A stretch of DNA of 64,000 nt from Medicago truncatula (taxonomy: Eukaryota; Streptophyta; Magnoliopsida; Fabales; Fabaceae). Shown here one piece after another: positions 1 to 11,332 of the stretch. The translations under genes were made by a program, and so were the position numbers. The stretch lies in contig NC_053044.1 in assembly GCF_003473485.1 (NCBI RefSeq), forward strand, positions 33,670,091-33,734,090, given 5' to 3'. Position 1 is the stretch's first letter; the number at the start of each line of letters is the position of its first letter. The notes below the pieces were generated by a model. The model made no database searches and was not told the DNA's origin. It was given only the letters and a program-made list of their open reading frames with translations.

Positions 1-99
1 CAATTAAAAAGTAAATGTGTTCAAATTTCATATAATAGGTGATTTAAATTTTACAAGAAAATCCTAAACCCTCAAATTTTGTTCACTTACGGCTTCAAG

Positions 100-275
100 C
101 GAACTTAACTCCTTACTCCACAACAACCACCACAGCTGCCCCTCCTGATACCATCTTATAAATCGTGGTTGGGCATAACATAATCCTACAAAACTGACTT
201 GTGAGGTGAGGATTACCCCCACTTATAAACACATTGTCAGGTCATCTCTTATCTGATGTGGGACTCTTTAACAAT
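100..275. repeat. Dispersed legume repeat fragment
   Basis: This stretch contains a GATGTGGGACTCTT motif preceded by text about a gene-like bi-coloured repeat end (GTGAGGTGAGGATT) that recurs in legume genomes beside retroelements. No open frame is present. The assignment rests on recognition of the motif, not on a second copy in the window. Confidence 0.4.
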
Positions 276-285
276 TTTTTTTGTA

Positions 286-489
286 CTAAGTAATTTCTCC
301 GCTAATATATCTAATCTCAATTATCTCGCGCCAAATGGAGTTTGGTTCGGTCTTAAGCTTCCACCTCCACTTACACAACATGGCCAAATAGAAGAGTTCT
401 ATATTTTTAACACCAGTCTTCCTTTCTTCTTGGGATGACACACCTTCTCCCAACTCATCCAATTGATTTTCTTGCTGTCCGCCCCTCAT
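286..489 (-). pseudogene. LINE reverse-transcriptase C-terminal fragment
   Basis: A 67-codon frame keeps the pattern of the region just after the reverse transcriptase domain of plant LINEs: LAMLCKWRWKL followed by SIWREIIEIRY, compare the usual 'LLGKWRWRLL...LW..VI...YG'. It has no catalytic core and no flanking LINE sequence, so it is a short relic. Confidence 0.55.
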
Positions 490-1130
490 CCCAACTCTTA
501 TTTGATTGCATTGTTCTTACTAAAGTTCATGTCTGTATTTCAATTACCTGGTACGTGCACAACGTGACATGAATAATGAAAATGTGCAATGGATATACTT
601 TTCCAGGTTTTTTAGGATATACACTTTTCCTTCCCTAGTTAAATATATAAACATAAAACAAAATGTTTATGATTAAGACATTAGTCTATTTCTGTTTGGA
701 TTAGCGATGAGTTCAGTGGCACTGTGATTTTGTAAAGCTTCAAAATATAGTTTTTGCCAAAAGCATAGTGGCTCGTCGTAATTCTTTCAATCTCACCATC
801 AAACCAAACATTCATGTCGGAGCTTGAATAGCTTATGTGTAAAATGAAAAATGAGTTTAAATTATTTTATTTTATATTTAAAATAACCTTTAATCAAATT
901 GCTATCAAAATTCAACAAAACAGTTGCTTCAAATTATAGGGAAATCAAAACGTGCATTGCAGAGTCAGATACTTAGATGGCAACTTTCAGAAATTATAAT
1001 GAACACACACAAACACTTGTCAAATGTCATCGTTAGCAGACATTTCCATAATATATGAAGCTATATTGTTGAAAAGGCAAAACACTTTTCTGCCTTTTAG
1101 GTATGAATACAAATGAAAAAAACACATGAG
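490..1130. other. Intergenic, nothing recognised
   Basis: AT-rich sequence without a credible frame or terminal repeat. From about 1130 it becomes the left copy of the CAR-gene duplication. Confidence 0.4.
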
Positions 1131-1440
1131 AAGAATCTATGCAAATATGCAATAATATTATCAGTCACAACAATTAAGTTGCTCACTAAATAAGTAAATA
1201 GTACAAATTTTAAGTCTAAATTATGCAATGGAAACAGCTAATAACATTTCCCATTCTTTCGTTTTTATTTGATTAGTGCATTTCACATTCTTTTCACTCA
1301 CTACTAATAGCTAACATGCACATTATATTTCCAAAGGACATTTCAACATATTGAACTATTGGTAATTTATGTAAAAAAGTAAAAAGACAAAGTAGAAAGA
1401 GAAATTAAAGCATAAGATGCTGGTGAGTTATGTGGCTGCA

Positions 1441-1830
1441 ACCCTCGTATCTATAACATGCCAAGAAGTATTTTGTAACCTACAAACCCTTTCAAGTTTG
1501 AACCATGAATATCAATCTAATGCAGCTGGAGTTTTCCACTTCTGCATTTAACATTTCTTAATCGAAGAATCCAATGCAGCTTTTGGAAAACTTTGCCATC
1601 TTTCGAAACAATCGATGCGACTCTCTTCTGCTAAAAAAAAAAATCGATGCGACTCTCTTCTGCTAAGCAGTTTTGTCTGCTAGGTTGGACCCTTGTAACC
1701 ATAGTATCGTTTGGGAGACCTTCCAACCGCATCTTTACTAACAAATTAACCGATGTCAAACTCAGCATCCCCCATTTCATCGTCCATGTTAAATGTGTTC
1801 TTGTCTTACACATACTACATTGCAGGGTTA
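1441..1830 (-). pseudogene. Decayed copy of CAR (C2-domain) last exon
   Basis: The reverse strand resembles the terminal exon of the intact C2/CAR gene at 3006-3296. It keeps the stretch KMRLEGLPNDTMVTRVQPSR and QNCLAEES, then reads into a duplicated 25-bp A-rich block at 1613-1660 and loses frame. No copies of exons 1 and 2 are present. Flanking sequence on both sides is also duplicated (about 1130-2230 against 2440-3720), so this is the remnant of a tandem segmental duplication rather than a retrocopy. Confidence 0.75.
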
Positions 1831-2509
1831 TGTTTAGACTATATTTTGTCTCAAATTATGTCACCTTAGAACATTCTGATAGGATTAAATGTTATTTTTT
1901 TCCAATAATATTGTACTATTTATTTGTATCTCAGCTACTGTATACTATTAATTAGTCTTTTCACCGAAGTTGTGTTACAATAAGGATAATTTAGTCAAAA
2001 AAAATTGATTTACCATGGAAATGAGAATAAACCATTTCATGAGACAGAGGTGTAATGAACAGAACTAATCCTAAGTTTCATGCTCTTCCACAGACATATA
2101 AAGTAACAGAACTATGCTTAGATGTTCATAACGGTCATAATCCCCAAAATTTAACATCTTAGTGTGTTCTGTCTTATACAGGTCAAATTTCTGTTGAAAG
2201 TCTCATCTAGGTACAAGTGAAAACAATTAACAATTTAGTATTTATAAAACACACATGAGCATCACAAAAACCTTGTCGGCTCAAGGATTAGTCTCGTAAC
2301 ATGTCCAAAGGGCCTAAGCCGTTGGAATAACTTGGGGTGCCTACTGGAGTCAAAGATCCTAATTAAGGTGAGTTAGAAAGAAAAACACACACACATGAGC
2401 AGCTGTGCAGTATGCGCATTAAAGAACAACAGTTACAACAGGAAAGAGTGCAAATCTGCAATAATCTTATCAGTTACCACAGTCATAAGTTGTACTTACT
2501 AATAACTTA

Positions 2510-2590
2510 TATCAATTTTAAGGTTGTGTTTCAGCAGAAACAACCAAATATCAATTTTAAGGTTGTGTTTCAGCAGAAACAACCAAATAT
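2510..2590. repeat. 39-bp tandem duplication
   Basis: Two identical adjacent 39-bp units starting with ATCAATTTTAAGGTTGTG, at about 2511 and 2550. They lie inside the right copy of the CAR duplication and are absent from the left copy. Confidence 0.85.
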
Positions 2591-3005
2591 GCCTAATTAT
2601 TACATATAATTCTTAAACCCCTTGTTTCCTCTTAAGAGTTTAATCTTTTATGTACTCACAGGTTGTATCACCAAATAAAATGGTTAATCGATTAAAATTA
2701 CAGGAAAAACATACGGAAAAATTATTAGACCATCCTGCAATAGATCCTTTTTTTCACTTGCGAATTATCTTTCTCATGTTCCTTGTTTATTACATAAGTC
2801 GAACACAATTCAAGTATGCAAGGGAAACAACTAGCATTTCCCATTTCTTTTCATTCACTACTAGTCATTGCTATATACTCAATGACAAACAGCAGAAAAA
2901 CAAAAAAGACATTTCAACATATAAACTACTTGTAAATTATGTGAAAAACCATAAGCTGTTAATACGGCTACAACTCTCATAACCTGCCATTAAGTATTTG
3001 GTAAC

Positions 3006-5096
3006 CTACATAACCTTTGAACCAGGAATGTCAACCCAGTGCAACTGGAGTTCCACTTCCCCACATTCGACATTTCTTAGTCTAAGAACCATGTTTTGGA
3101 AAATTTTACCATCTTTCCAAACAATGTGACTCTCTTCTGCTAAGCAATTTTGTCTGCTAGGTTGCACCCTTGTAACTATAGCCTCATTTGGGAGACCTGC
3201 CAACCGCATCTTCACTGCTTCAAAAAATGGGCCGATGTCAAACTCAGCGTCCCCCATTTTGTCATCCAAGCTGAATGTGTCCTTATCATACACATACTGC
3301 ATTGCAAGGTCGTGTTTAGAATATTTTGTCTCAAATTATTTCCTATTTTTTAATATTCAGATAGTATTAATTACAGTTTTTCATCAATATTCTTATTTTT
3401 TTATATCTTCTCCATCATACACTAATTAGTCCTTCCACCAAATTCATATTACAATAAGGACAATTTAGTCAAAAAATTGATTTACATAAAAAAAATTAGA
3501 GTAAATTATTTTCTTAAGACGTGTATTTTATCTTAACAACGGATAATATGAGACAGAGTGAGTAAGAACTTGAACCAATCCTAAATTCAACAAACCCTAT
3601 ATCTGATAATGTTCATAATCTCCCCAAAATATAACTTATTTTTTATATAAGGTAACTTGGTATGTGTTCTGTCATATACAGATCAAATTTCTGCCAATTG
3701 AAAAGTCTTACCATGTTTTCTGTCATATGATAATAGTGATATGCATCGGTAACAACATTGATAATACGGATAGCCAAACCAAAGCAAGAAAATTTCATAT
3801 CTTTTTAACTCAAATTTTGATTTGAAACACACACGACGTTTAAAGAAAAGTTACTTACGAGATGGATTGGAGTATGAGGGTCTGAAATGGATAAAGTCAA
3901 GTCCTCATTCCACTCAGGATTTAGATTCTTCTTCACGACCCTAGTCTTCAGCTTCTGCATCAAACATAAAATGCAGCAATTAGATGGATGTACACAAACA
4001 AGAGATGCATAAGGCTGCTACCTATGTAGGACTGATAATTCACATTAAAGGCTTGTCAAATGTCCACACCTACACGATACTGACACATGTAATTACATTT
4101 CTATTGTTCTATTTTCTCAAATTACTAATGGTAACAACGTGCCAAGCTGTCAGCTTCGGTGTCAGTGTCTGCGTCTGCGCTGCATAGTGTTGTACCCCTT
4201 TACAATCTAACATTAGCTAACACAATAACCCCAATAGGAGAACAACTTATTGTTGATTTTATCGTGCATTCTTACCATATAATATATAGCTATGATTTAT
4301 TATATTCTTAATTTCCCAAATCATAAATTCCAGACTATCTATCAATAAAATTAACTGAGTTGGAGTGTTGAGTACATAGCCTAATGACAGTATAAAAACA
4401 ATGATTCAAAAGTCTACTTTGGAATTCTAACAATTTATTTATGAGAACCTCTCTAGCACTAACACTTCTGATCAAAGACGTGTATGTATGACATGTGTTA
4501 GTGTGCAACACCGGTACAACACTAACACATGTAATTACACTGAATTATGGTACAACACCGACACATGTAATTACACTGAATTATGTCATTTTTTTCAGAT
4601 TATTATTGCTGTTGATGTGTCAGTGTCTATGTTGTGTCCGGTGTAAGTGTTTGTGCTTCATAGGTGAAAACATCTCAAACTAAGTTCTAAAACCATCTAT
4701 GCCTGTTGAGATTAAAATCATGACATGAAAACATACTATACTGTTTGTCACCTAAAAAGTCAAACATTAAAATCAAAGCTAAAGACAGAGAAACAGCAGA
4801 GTCAATTAAACACAACAACAAAAAACATAAAAGTGATTAAGATTAGAGAAACAAAATCAAGAGAAAGACTAATTAACAAAAAACACAATCAAAGAAGCTC
4901 TAAACAAAATTCTAAAAATTCTGAAAACAAAACAAAACAACCTAATTGATTAACAAAAAGATCAAAGCAAGTGAAGAGAGTTGACCTGTTTTGCCATTTT
5001 GATGACAACATAAGGATCACTGCTGACTACATCTCTGATAGCAAGATTAACACCTCTTTGAACATGAATTTTGAGAAGTCCCAATAAATTCTCCAT
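3006..5096 (-). CDS. C2-domain ABA-related (CAR-like) protein, 165 aa
   Basis: Three exons join in frame: 5096-4986 (37 codons), 3954-3859 (32 codons) and 3296-3006 (96 codons plus stop). All introns are GT-AG and phase 0. The product is one C2 domain of the plant CAR family, small proteins that bind phospholipid membranes in a Ca2+-dependent way and recruit PYR/PYL abscisic-acid receptors. Five Asp residues expected in the calcium loops are present (D22, D27, D73, D75, D81), within SSDPYVV and YDKDTFSLDDKMGD. The CAR-specific insertion reads KMRLAGLP...CLAEES, and the end is ELQLHWVDIPGS. Length matches the family (about 165 aa). The start is the first ATG and begins MENLLGLLKIHV, typical of the family. 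Intron 2 holds two short GACACATGTAATTACA repeats. I infer a functional gene; the exact paralogue cannot be told. Confidence 0.9.
4045..4190. repeat. MITE-like 'ACACATGTAATTACA' repeat, copy 1
   Basis: Lies in intron 1-2 space of the CAR gene. It shares CTGACACATGTAATTACA and GTCAGTGTCTG with the copy at 4495-4665. The two ends are loosely inverted (GACAC / GTGTC), suggesting a small non-autonomous transposon. Confidence 0.5.
4495..4665. repeat. MITE-like 'ACACATGTAATTACA' repeat, copy 2
   Basis: Contains an internal tandem duplication of about 38 bp carrying ACACATGTAATTACACTGAA twice. The right end has GTGTCAGTGTC and TGTGTCCGGTG. It lies in the long intron of the CAR gene, on the 3' side of exon 1. 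Confidence 0.55.
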
Positions 5097-5496
5097 GAAC
5101 ACAGAATGTGTTAGAAAATTCAACAGTGTTGATTTTCAGATAGAAAACGTGATGACAGGAACCTCTGACCAATGTGCATATACTTATACTTATTTGTAAT
5201 ATAAGATATGATTATGATGTTTTTTTTTTGTCCTTTCTTTATTGCAAAAAGGGGTCTAGAAGAAGTGGTATTTTTATTGGCCTGCCATATCATTCATTCA
5301 AAAATATTTTTTAATATTATATTGTTTCATATTTTTATAATATAGTAATTAGTAATTTTGAAATTCTAGAATGAATTGATATTCTTACCATTTTAATCAG
5401 TATTGTGTGGTGCAGGCGTAATCATACCATAAATAAAAACGCGTCTTTTCTAATATACTCCAAACATGATATAATAATAAACTTTCTCCCATCTCC

Positions 5497-5622
5497 GTGA
5501 GTTTAGTTCAGTTGGTATGCATATTGCATATTATATGCAGGGGTCGGGTTCAAACCTCGGACACTCCACTTCTCCACAATTAAATTGTGGCTCTAGCCAC
5601 CAGACTACTTGACCAAAAAAAT
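5497..5622 (+). mobile_element. tRNA-derived SINE, family 1
   Basis: An A-box-like GTTTAGTTCAGTTGG is followed by a B-box-like GGGTTCAAACCTC, then a conserved tail with CCACTTCTCCAC and CTAGCCACCAGACTACTTG, and an A-rich end. Other copies of the same family lie at 17742, 19294(-), 21271, 48184(-) and 49793(-). Confidence 0.75.
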
Positions 5623-5625
5623 AAA

Positions 5626-6776
5626 CCTTTTGTCAAAAAAATATAATTCACTCATAAGCGTAGTAAAAAAAACAATTATGGCATAGTTATTTAATTTGGT
5701 AAGTACGCTAAACATAGAATAGAATCCTAAACTTATTAAAATATAACACCTTTCACTCATAAGCGTACTTTTACGGTCACCGTCAAAAGAAAAGGTACCT
5801 TAAGGTTTTCACACATTAAAAGTTGAATGAATAAATAAAAAAAAATTACAAAATTATTTGTATTAATTATGGGGGGAGCTTGTATTTTGAGTTTTAATAT
5901 GTAGTTTAAATTTAATTTTATATTAAAATATTCCGGCCATATCGATCGTATTTTGAATTTTGAAATTTTTCCGAATCAGCGTATCGGTATCGTATCAAGT
6001 ATATGGGTTCATAGGTGACAACCTTCTTTCTTGTATTCACATTATGTTTTTACTTTCTTTATCTATTGATTTTTGTGTCAATTCCTCATTTTCTTTGTAA
6101 ATCAATAATTGTCTCATAAATTGTCTTTGAAATGGTTGTTCAAATAACACAACTTAAATTTATTTCTTAAGATTTCAACTTTGTAATTTAAATATTCTTC
6201 TCTTTAAAACATTTGTGGCATCAAATTTTAGAATTAAATGTATTTTTGTTTTTTGTCATTTAGACGAATTTTGATTTACCACATGCCACATCTTTTGTTT
6301 TGTATAATCACATGCAACGAACTTCTAAAAACAAACAATCTTTAAATTATAAGGTTGAAAATTTGAAGAAAAAAAATTAAGGAAGTAAATTTAAATTTGT
6401 TCAAGCAACATAGAACGAAAATAAATTTAACTCTATTTTTAACTAGATCTGACACATTTAAACAATGATTCAGTCTATTCTATTCTTAAAAAAAGATAGT
6501 ACACAATATTAATTTAGAAACAAATTAAAAAAATAATTAGTATTTAGTATTAAATTGAAGGTTAAGAAAGCACTATTTTTTGTCAAATGAAAAAAGTACT
6601 TACTAATGAGAGAGTACAATTATAGTAAGAATTGGTAACTAAGATTTGCCATGTTTGTAAACTCCACTCAAAAGAGAGAGGATTTGAAAAATCAAGTTAC
6701 AAAATGTGAACTTGTTCTGTATTTTGACTACATATGCTTTAGATGGTGGTGGTGGGGTTTACTAACTAATCTACTA
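5626..6776. other. Intergenic with one shared repeat block
   Basis: No genes. Positions 5879-6010 contain text shared with 47206-47325: TTTTGAGTTTTAATATGTAG and a run of CGTATCG/ATCGTATC words. This block looks like the end of a dispersed element. The rest is AT-rich and featureless. Confidence 0.5.
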
Positions 6777-6861
6777 CTCCATCCGTTTTAAAATGAGTGT
6801 CGTTTTAGTCAAAAACTAAGTGTAATTGGCTAAAACGACACTCATTTTAAAACGGAGAGAG
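6777..6861. mobile_element. Short Stowaway-like MITE hairpin
   Basis: An 85-bp near-perfect hairpin whose arms read CTCCATCCGTTTTAAAATGA and its complement, ending ACGGAGAGAG. A TA dinucleotide precedes it. CTCC(C/A)TCCG ends are typical of Stowaway-type (Tc1/mariner-derived) MITEs in plants. Confidence 0.8.
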
Positions 6862-7705
6862 TGAATCGCGTGACTCGTTTCAATTGGGTTTGTTCAATGT
6901 ATAGGATAATCATAATTGGTCTTGTGTATGACATATGTTAGAAAAGTGGATATTAGGCTATGGGTTAAGTCTGAACACAAATATATATAAGAAAGTTGAT
7001 TTTTCTTTTTAATTTATTCTTCAAACTTTTTGTGCGTTCTATTTACCGATTCTAAAATTTAAAAAAATGAAACATTTTTAAACGTATTTTACATTTTTAA
7101 AATATATAATCCAAAATTTAGTAAAGAATGCGAGAAGCAAGTAGAATGAGATAAACAATTATTAATATGTAAAGATCTTTAGATCAGATTTAATTTTAAT
7201 TTTTTAACAAAAAATCTTTGGTCCAAATATTGATGCTCTCTTTCTCAGCCAATATTAAGTAAAAAATAATAATGTGAAGCATACCTGAAAGAGAACAAAA
7301 TTAGATCACTTATTTTTGAACAACTTTCATTTTCCTACATTCATTGAATATCTAATTTTCTCTCTATTTATCATATTTCATCTATTATATTACTCTATTT
7401 TTCTCTTCTCTCTAACTAACTATAGATTGGATTTGGATGCCTAAACATTATTTTTTTAAAACAAATTATTATTTAATCAAACTGTTGTTGTTGGATACCC
7501 TTAAAATATTTATGGGCCAGGCACAATATGAAGAAAACGTATCTGTGTTTGTGGATACACAGACAATAATGCAATGATGACGGTGATGATTATCGTCTTA
7601 TTATTTTATATGTTTCTAAATTCTAAAAATAAATATATGATTATGAACTTTGTGTTATGTTTCGGGTGCCTTTAAAAAAAAATTGAAAAAATCAAAATGG
7701 AATTA
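6862..7705. other. Intergenic, nothing recognised
   Basis: AT-rich sequence without frames, terminal repeats or familiar motifs. Confidence 0.4.
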
Positions 7706-7711
7706 AATCAC

Positions 7712-9050
7712 TAAGAGTGATTCATCTCGCACAAGGTGTGCAAAAGAGAATCACCCAACAAAATACAAGGTTCCTGTCTGTTGACACATCAAAACACAAC
7801 ACAAAAAAGAGAAGAAAGCTAGTCCCTAACACCCATACATAACAAAGGGTGCCGCCACCAGTCAGTGTAACTAAAGGCGGCAGTGAGCATTTTAGCTTTC
7901 AACCAAAAAAAGACAAAAACTTAACATTATCCAATAAATTCACCACTTCCTGTGCCGTGTGTATAAAAATTCTATTGTTTCTTTCCTTCCAAACAACCCA
8001 ACAGCCGGCGTGCCAGATCACTTGGAGAAAAGAATGAGCAAACCGCGGTACACTCGCCAAATGACCAAATTGATGAAGATGATCTCGCACAAACTCTGGA
8101 GGAGTGAAATTGATACCGATCCACTGATACACAAGATGCCACAATCCTCCAAAAGTATTGCAATGGAAGAAAAGGTGATCCGTGGTCTCTGGGTAGCCAC
8201 AACCACCTACACAAAGAGTGTATTTCGAATGAAGGACTCGTCGACGGATAAGATTATCTTTAGTGGGAAGTCGGCTGCGAAGAAGTCTCCAAACGAACAT
8301 TGAGACCTTTAGCAGAACATGTTTCAGCCAAACTGCATACAAAAGGCCAGTGTCCTGTGTTGTGTCAAGCATCGTAAATACTGATAAGTCCCCTTAACGG
8401 AATAACCATTAATAGGATCAAGAATCCACCGCCACCTGTCAGAAATAAAATCCTGCAAGACAACATTAGACAACAAGGACGAACACTCCATGACGGAGTC
8501 CTCTTCCCGTGCCAAAAGACGCCTCCTCCACTCCCAAGCTCCACCTCCAACCCCCCACCCTCTCGTAACCATCTCCATAACCGTCACCCCTTTATTTTCA
8601 GCAAGATAAAAAAGGCGAGGCAATTGCACGCGTAAAGGTGCACCTCCCACCCAATTATCCAACCAAAAATAAGTGTCAATACCTCCACCAACCATCCTTC
8701 GTACGTTTTCCTCAAACCAACTCCCTGGCTCCAACCCCACTCCACTACGAGTACCGAACATCATCCTCCACCAAACCGAGCTATTCCTTCCTCCTTCCAA
8801 CAACCGTCCACCCTCTTCACCGTATCTAGCCTTTAAGACTCGATACCATAATCCTTCCTTATCCACCAACATACGCCAACACCACTTTCCTAACAACGCT
8901 ACATTAAACTCCCTCAACTTCCTAACACATAACCCTCCCTCCTCCTTCGATAAACACACAGTATCCCAGCCAACCCAAACAATTTTCCTAACAGATTTTG
9001 TGTGATTCATCACTCTTAGCACATCTAGTGCGGGGTGAATCACCTTTCGT
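7712..9050 (-). mobile_element. 5'-truncated LINE (zf-RVT end) inside inverted repeats
   Basis: Two minus-strand frames overlap with one frameshift near 8330-8370. Frame 9058-8324 starts the post-RT region (RKIVWVGWDTVCLSKEEGG, ALLGKWCWRML, LWYRVLKARYG, WLDNWVGG). Frame 8372-7899 is the zinc-binding zf-RVT end (FVWRLLRSRLPTKDNL, CGYPETTDHLFFHC, WVVWKERNNRIF). The catalytic RT core is absent. Both ends carry a ~40-bp imperfect inverted repeat: GATTCATCTCGCAC at 7716 onward against the complement of GTGCGGGGTGAATC ending near 9045, each with an adjoining CTAAGAGTGAT word. A LINE should have a poly-A tail instead, so the fragment may have been captured by a DNA transposon. Confidence 0.7.
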
Positions 9051-9308
9051 TTGAGCAATATATTCTATTTTTATTTGTTAAAAAAAAAGAATCACTTTTT
9101 TAATTATATAAAAGAAGGATTTTACTTGTTTAAATACAACTATATAAAAATGAATTTTTTAAGGAAAAATGATTTTTTTTTTTAATTATAAAAATACAAT
9201 GGACGCAAAAAATAATTTTGAAGAAAACATGTTTGCAACATATGCAAAAATGTGATGCACTAAACAAGTCTTTGACCATTTGAAGCTTTCAATAATCCAT
9301 AAATCTAA

Positions 9309-9443
9309 CCCACTTGAGCAGGCTTAGTGGTATTGATTTAAGATCTGGGAGTATGCCGTGTGCTTCTCCTCAAATTCTCAAGTTCAATTCTCCCTAATGC
9401 TAATTTGGATGGATTAATTTAACTTTTTTTTTTATAAAACAAC
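9309..9443 (+). mobile_element. SINE family 2 with 12-bp target duplication
   Basis: Body reads GGCTTAGTGGTATTGATTTA, then a CTCAAGTTCAATTCTC B-box-like segment and a T/A-rich tail. It is flanked by perfect direct repeats CCATAAATCTAA at 9297-9308 and 9444-9455, as expected of target-primed insertion. Same family: 15418, 52266, 52589 and 56963(-). Confidence 0.8.
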
Positions 9444-9916
9444 CCATAAATCTAATGGAGCTGACCTATGCAAGAATCTGATCTGCAAAAAGAAATTTAG
9501 ATGATAAGTTGACATATGCAAGTAAAAAAAAAAATGACATATGCAAGAATGTTGCACTAAATCGATTAAGTATATACTTATATATTATTCATAAGTTTCT
9601 AAATGTAGTTTATGAAAATACAATTTTCGTTAGTGAAAATTTATTAAAAAAAAAATTATTAAAGAATTAGAGTGGTCATAGCACTTGTCTAAAAAAATGG
9701 GTGTTAAATAGAGTGTAAATAAGAGAATGTTCATAACACTATTCTCTTTAAAATTAAGTTGGTGGTTGATAACATGAGGGAAACATGTTAAATAGTATCA
9801 ATGGAAACGAGAAAAGTGAGAAATGTGAGTAATGTATTTTAAATGGAAAAAACAAATTCATTTATTGTAAAATGCTAAGAGGATAACATTGTACCCAAAT
9901 AAAATAAAAAATGCTA

Positions 9917-10227
9917 CTCCCTCCATCCCATAATATAAGCAAAAAAACACATTTTCTTTGTCCCAAAATATTAATAAAAAAGATAAATTTTTATCTTTTC
10001 TAAGATTTTTTTTTTGTTATTCTCGTAAAATTAAATGTAAATTACATTCAATATTCTCTTTCTTTCATTTTTTTCCATAACCAATAGCCAATGAAAATTG
10101 TTTTTACATCTTCCTATAAAACTTTTTTCAAAGAAAACACAAAAAACTATACTCCAAATTCTTATGTTTTAATTTTTTTAATAAGTGTGATTTTTGTTTT
10201 TTTGCTTATAATTTGAAACGGAGGGAG
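9917..10227. mobile_element. Stowaway-like MITE 1 of a row
   Basis: Ends CTCCCTCCATCCCATAATAT and the matching complement of GAAACGGAGGGAG. TA dinucleotides flank both sides (9915-9916 and 10228-10229). Length 311 bp, no coding capacity. Confidence 0.75.
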
Positions 10228-10399
10228 TAAGCGATAACAATATAGTATCGTCCACTTATTGCAGGGATTTTGATATTTTCGGGTTCAAGGTTTTGAAGAA
10301 ATGTGCAATATTCATGATTCTAACTTCATAAGAATCTGTGCAATATTCATAATCCTAACTTCATCTGTAAAGTTGAGCCCCTGATGGTCTTTTGATATG

Positions 10400-10740
10400 C
10401 TATGATCATGGGAATTAAAAATGCTCTTTATACAAAATTCAACTCAGCTATCAATGCTCTTGAGAAAGCACATATGGAATGTTGGTCCAAGGTTTGATAT
10501 GAAAGGTCTTTGTCTCTTTGAGGTGTAAGAAATAGATGGATTAACCGTGTCCATTCAATTCAAATGCAGTCACATCTTTAGAAAAGGAAATGAGTGTGTG
10601 GACAAGCTTATTAACAATGTTCAAATCATTCAAGATATAGAATGGTGGACTATTTGTTCTAATTTCATTGCGAATGAGTTCTTTAGTGATACATTTGGCC
10701 TTTTTATATGGCCGTTCCTAGAGTTTTTTAGGCCTTAAGT
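10400..10740 (+). pseudogene. LINE-type RNase H domain remnant
   Basis: With frame changes, the plus strand reads the pattern of the RNase H-like (RVT_3) tail of plant non-LTR elements: EKAHMECWSK, then RNRWINRVHSIQ, HIFRKGNECVDKLIN and IEWWTICSNFIANEFF ending near D-FGL. The order and spacing match the family; stops between blocks show it is dead. Confidence 0.6.
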
Positions 10741-10771
10741 ATAATATGAATAAAAGGTCCCTTATATAATA

Positions 10772-11052
10772 CTCCATCCGTCTCAAATTGTATGTCACTT
10801 TAGAAAAAATATTTGTCCCAAATTATATGTCGTTTTACAATACCAATGAAAAATTAATGTTACTTTTCCTATTATATCTTTAACTATTTATTACCCTCTC
10901 TTCTTTCAATTCCTTCATTTATCTTTCCCATATCATTTATTGAGGACAATTTTGTAAAACAACTCATAATATCTCTTTTCCACACAATATTAATTACATT
11001 TCTTAATATGTGTGAAATGCCCAAAACGTCATACAATTTGGGACGGAGGGAG
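10772..11052. mobile_element. Stowaway-like MITE 2 of a row
   Basis: Left end CTCCATCCGTCTCAAATTGT and right end ACAATTTGGGACGGAGGGAG are inverted copies; TA on both sides (10770-10771, 11053-11054). Length 281 bp. Confidence 0.8.
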
Positions 11053-11061
11053 TATATCATA

Positions 11062-11332
11062 CTCTTTCCGTCTCTAAAAAATAGTCGTTTAAGGTTTGTG
11101 CACGGTTATGAAGGAAATGATTAATTGTGTTGATTTCAATGGTAAAATTAGTATCATTTACTAAAATACCCTTATTAATTGTAGTTAGTGGAGTAGTTAA
11201 GTTGGATGAAATTCAATTAATAAGGGTAAAATAATGGAAATTAATAATAAATGTTACATTTTTATTCTAAAGTGACAATTATTTTGAGAAAAAGAAAAAG
11301 TGCTAAAGAGACAATTATTATGAGAGAGGGAG
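11062..11332. mobile_element. Stowaway-like MITE 3 of a row
   Basis: Left end CTCTTTCCGTCTCTAAAAAA and right end ATGAGAGAGGGAG are imperfect inverted copies; TA flanks at 11060-11061 and 11333-11334. Only about 9 bp separate it from the preceding MITE. Confidence 0.65.

Noticed and set aside
256..438. 60-codon plus-strand frame
   Set aside because: It overlaps a LINE relic on the other strand and shows no domain pattern or codon bias.
1647..1955. 102-codon plus-strand frame
   Set aside because: It is the complement of the decayed CAR exon; the real homology is on the minus strand.
2650..2982. 110-codon plus-strand frame
   Set aside because: AT-rich, low complexity in composition, lies in the CAR duplication, with no related protein recognised.
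7959..9005. Plus-strand frames of 63-114 codons
   Set aside because: They are antisense shadows of the LINE zf-RVT region.
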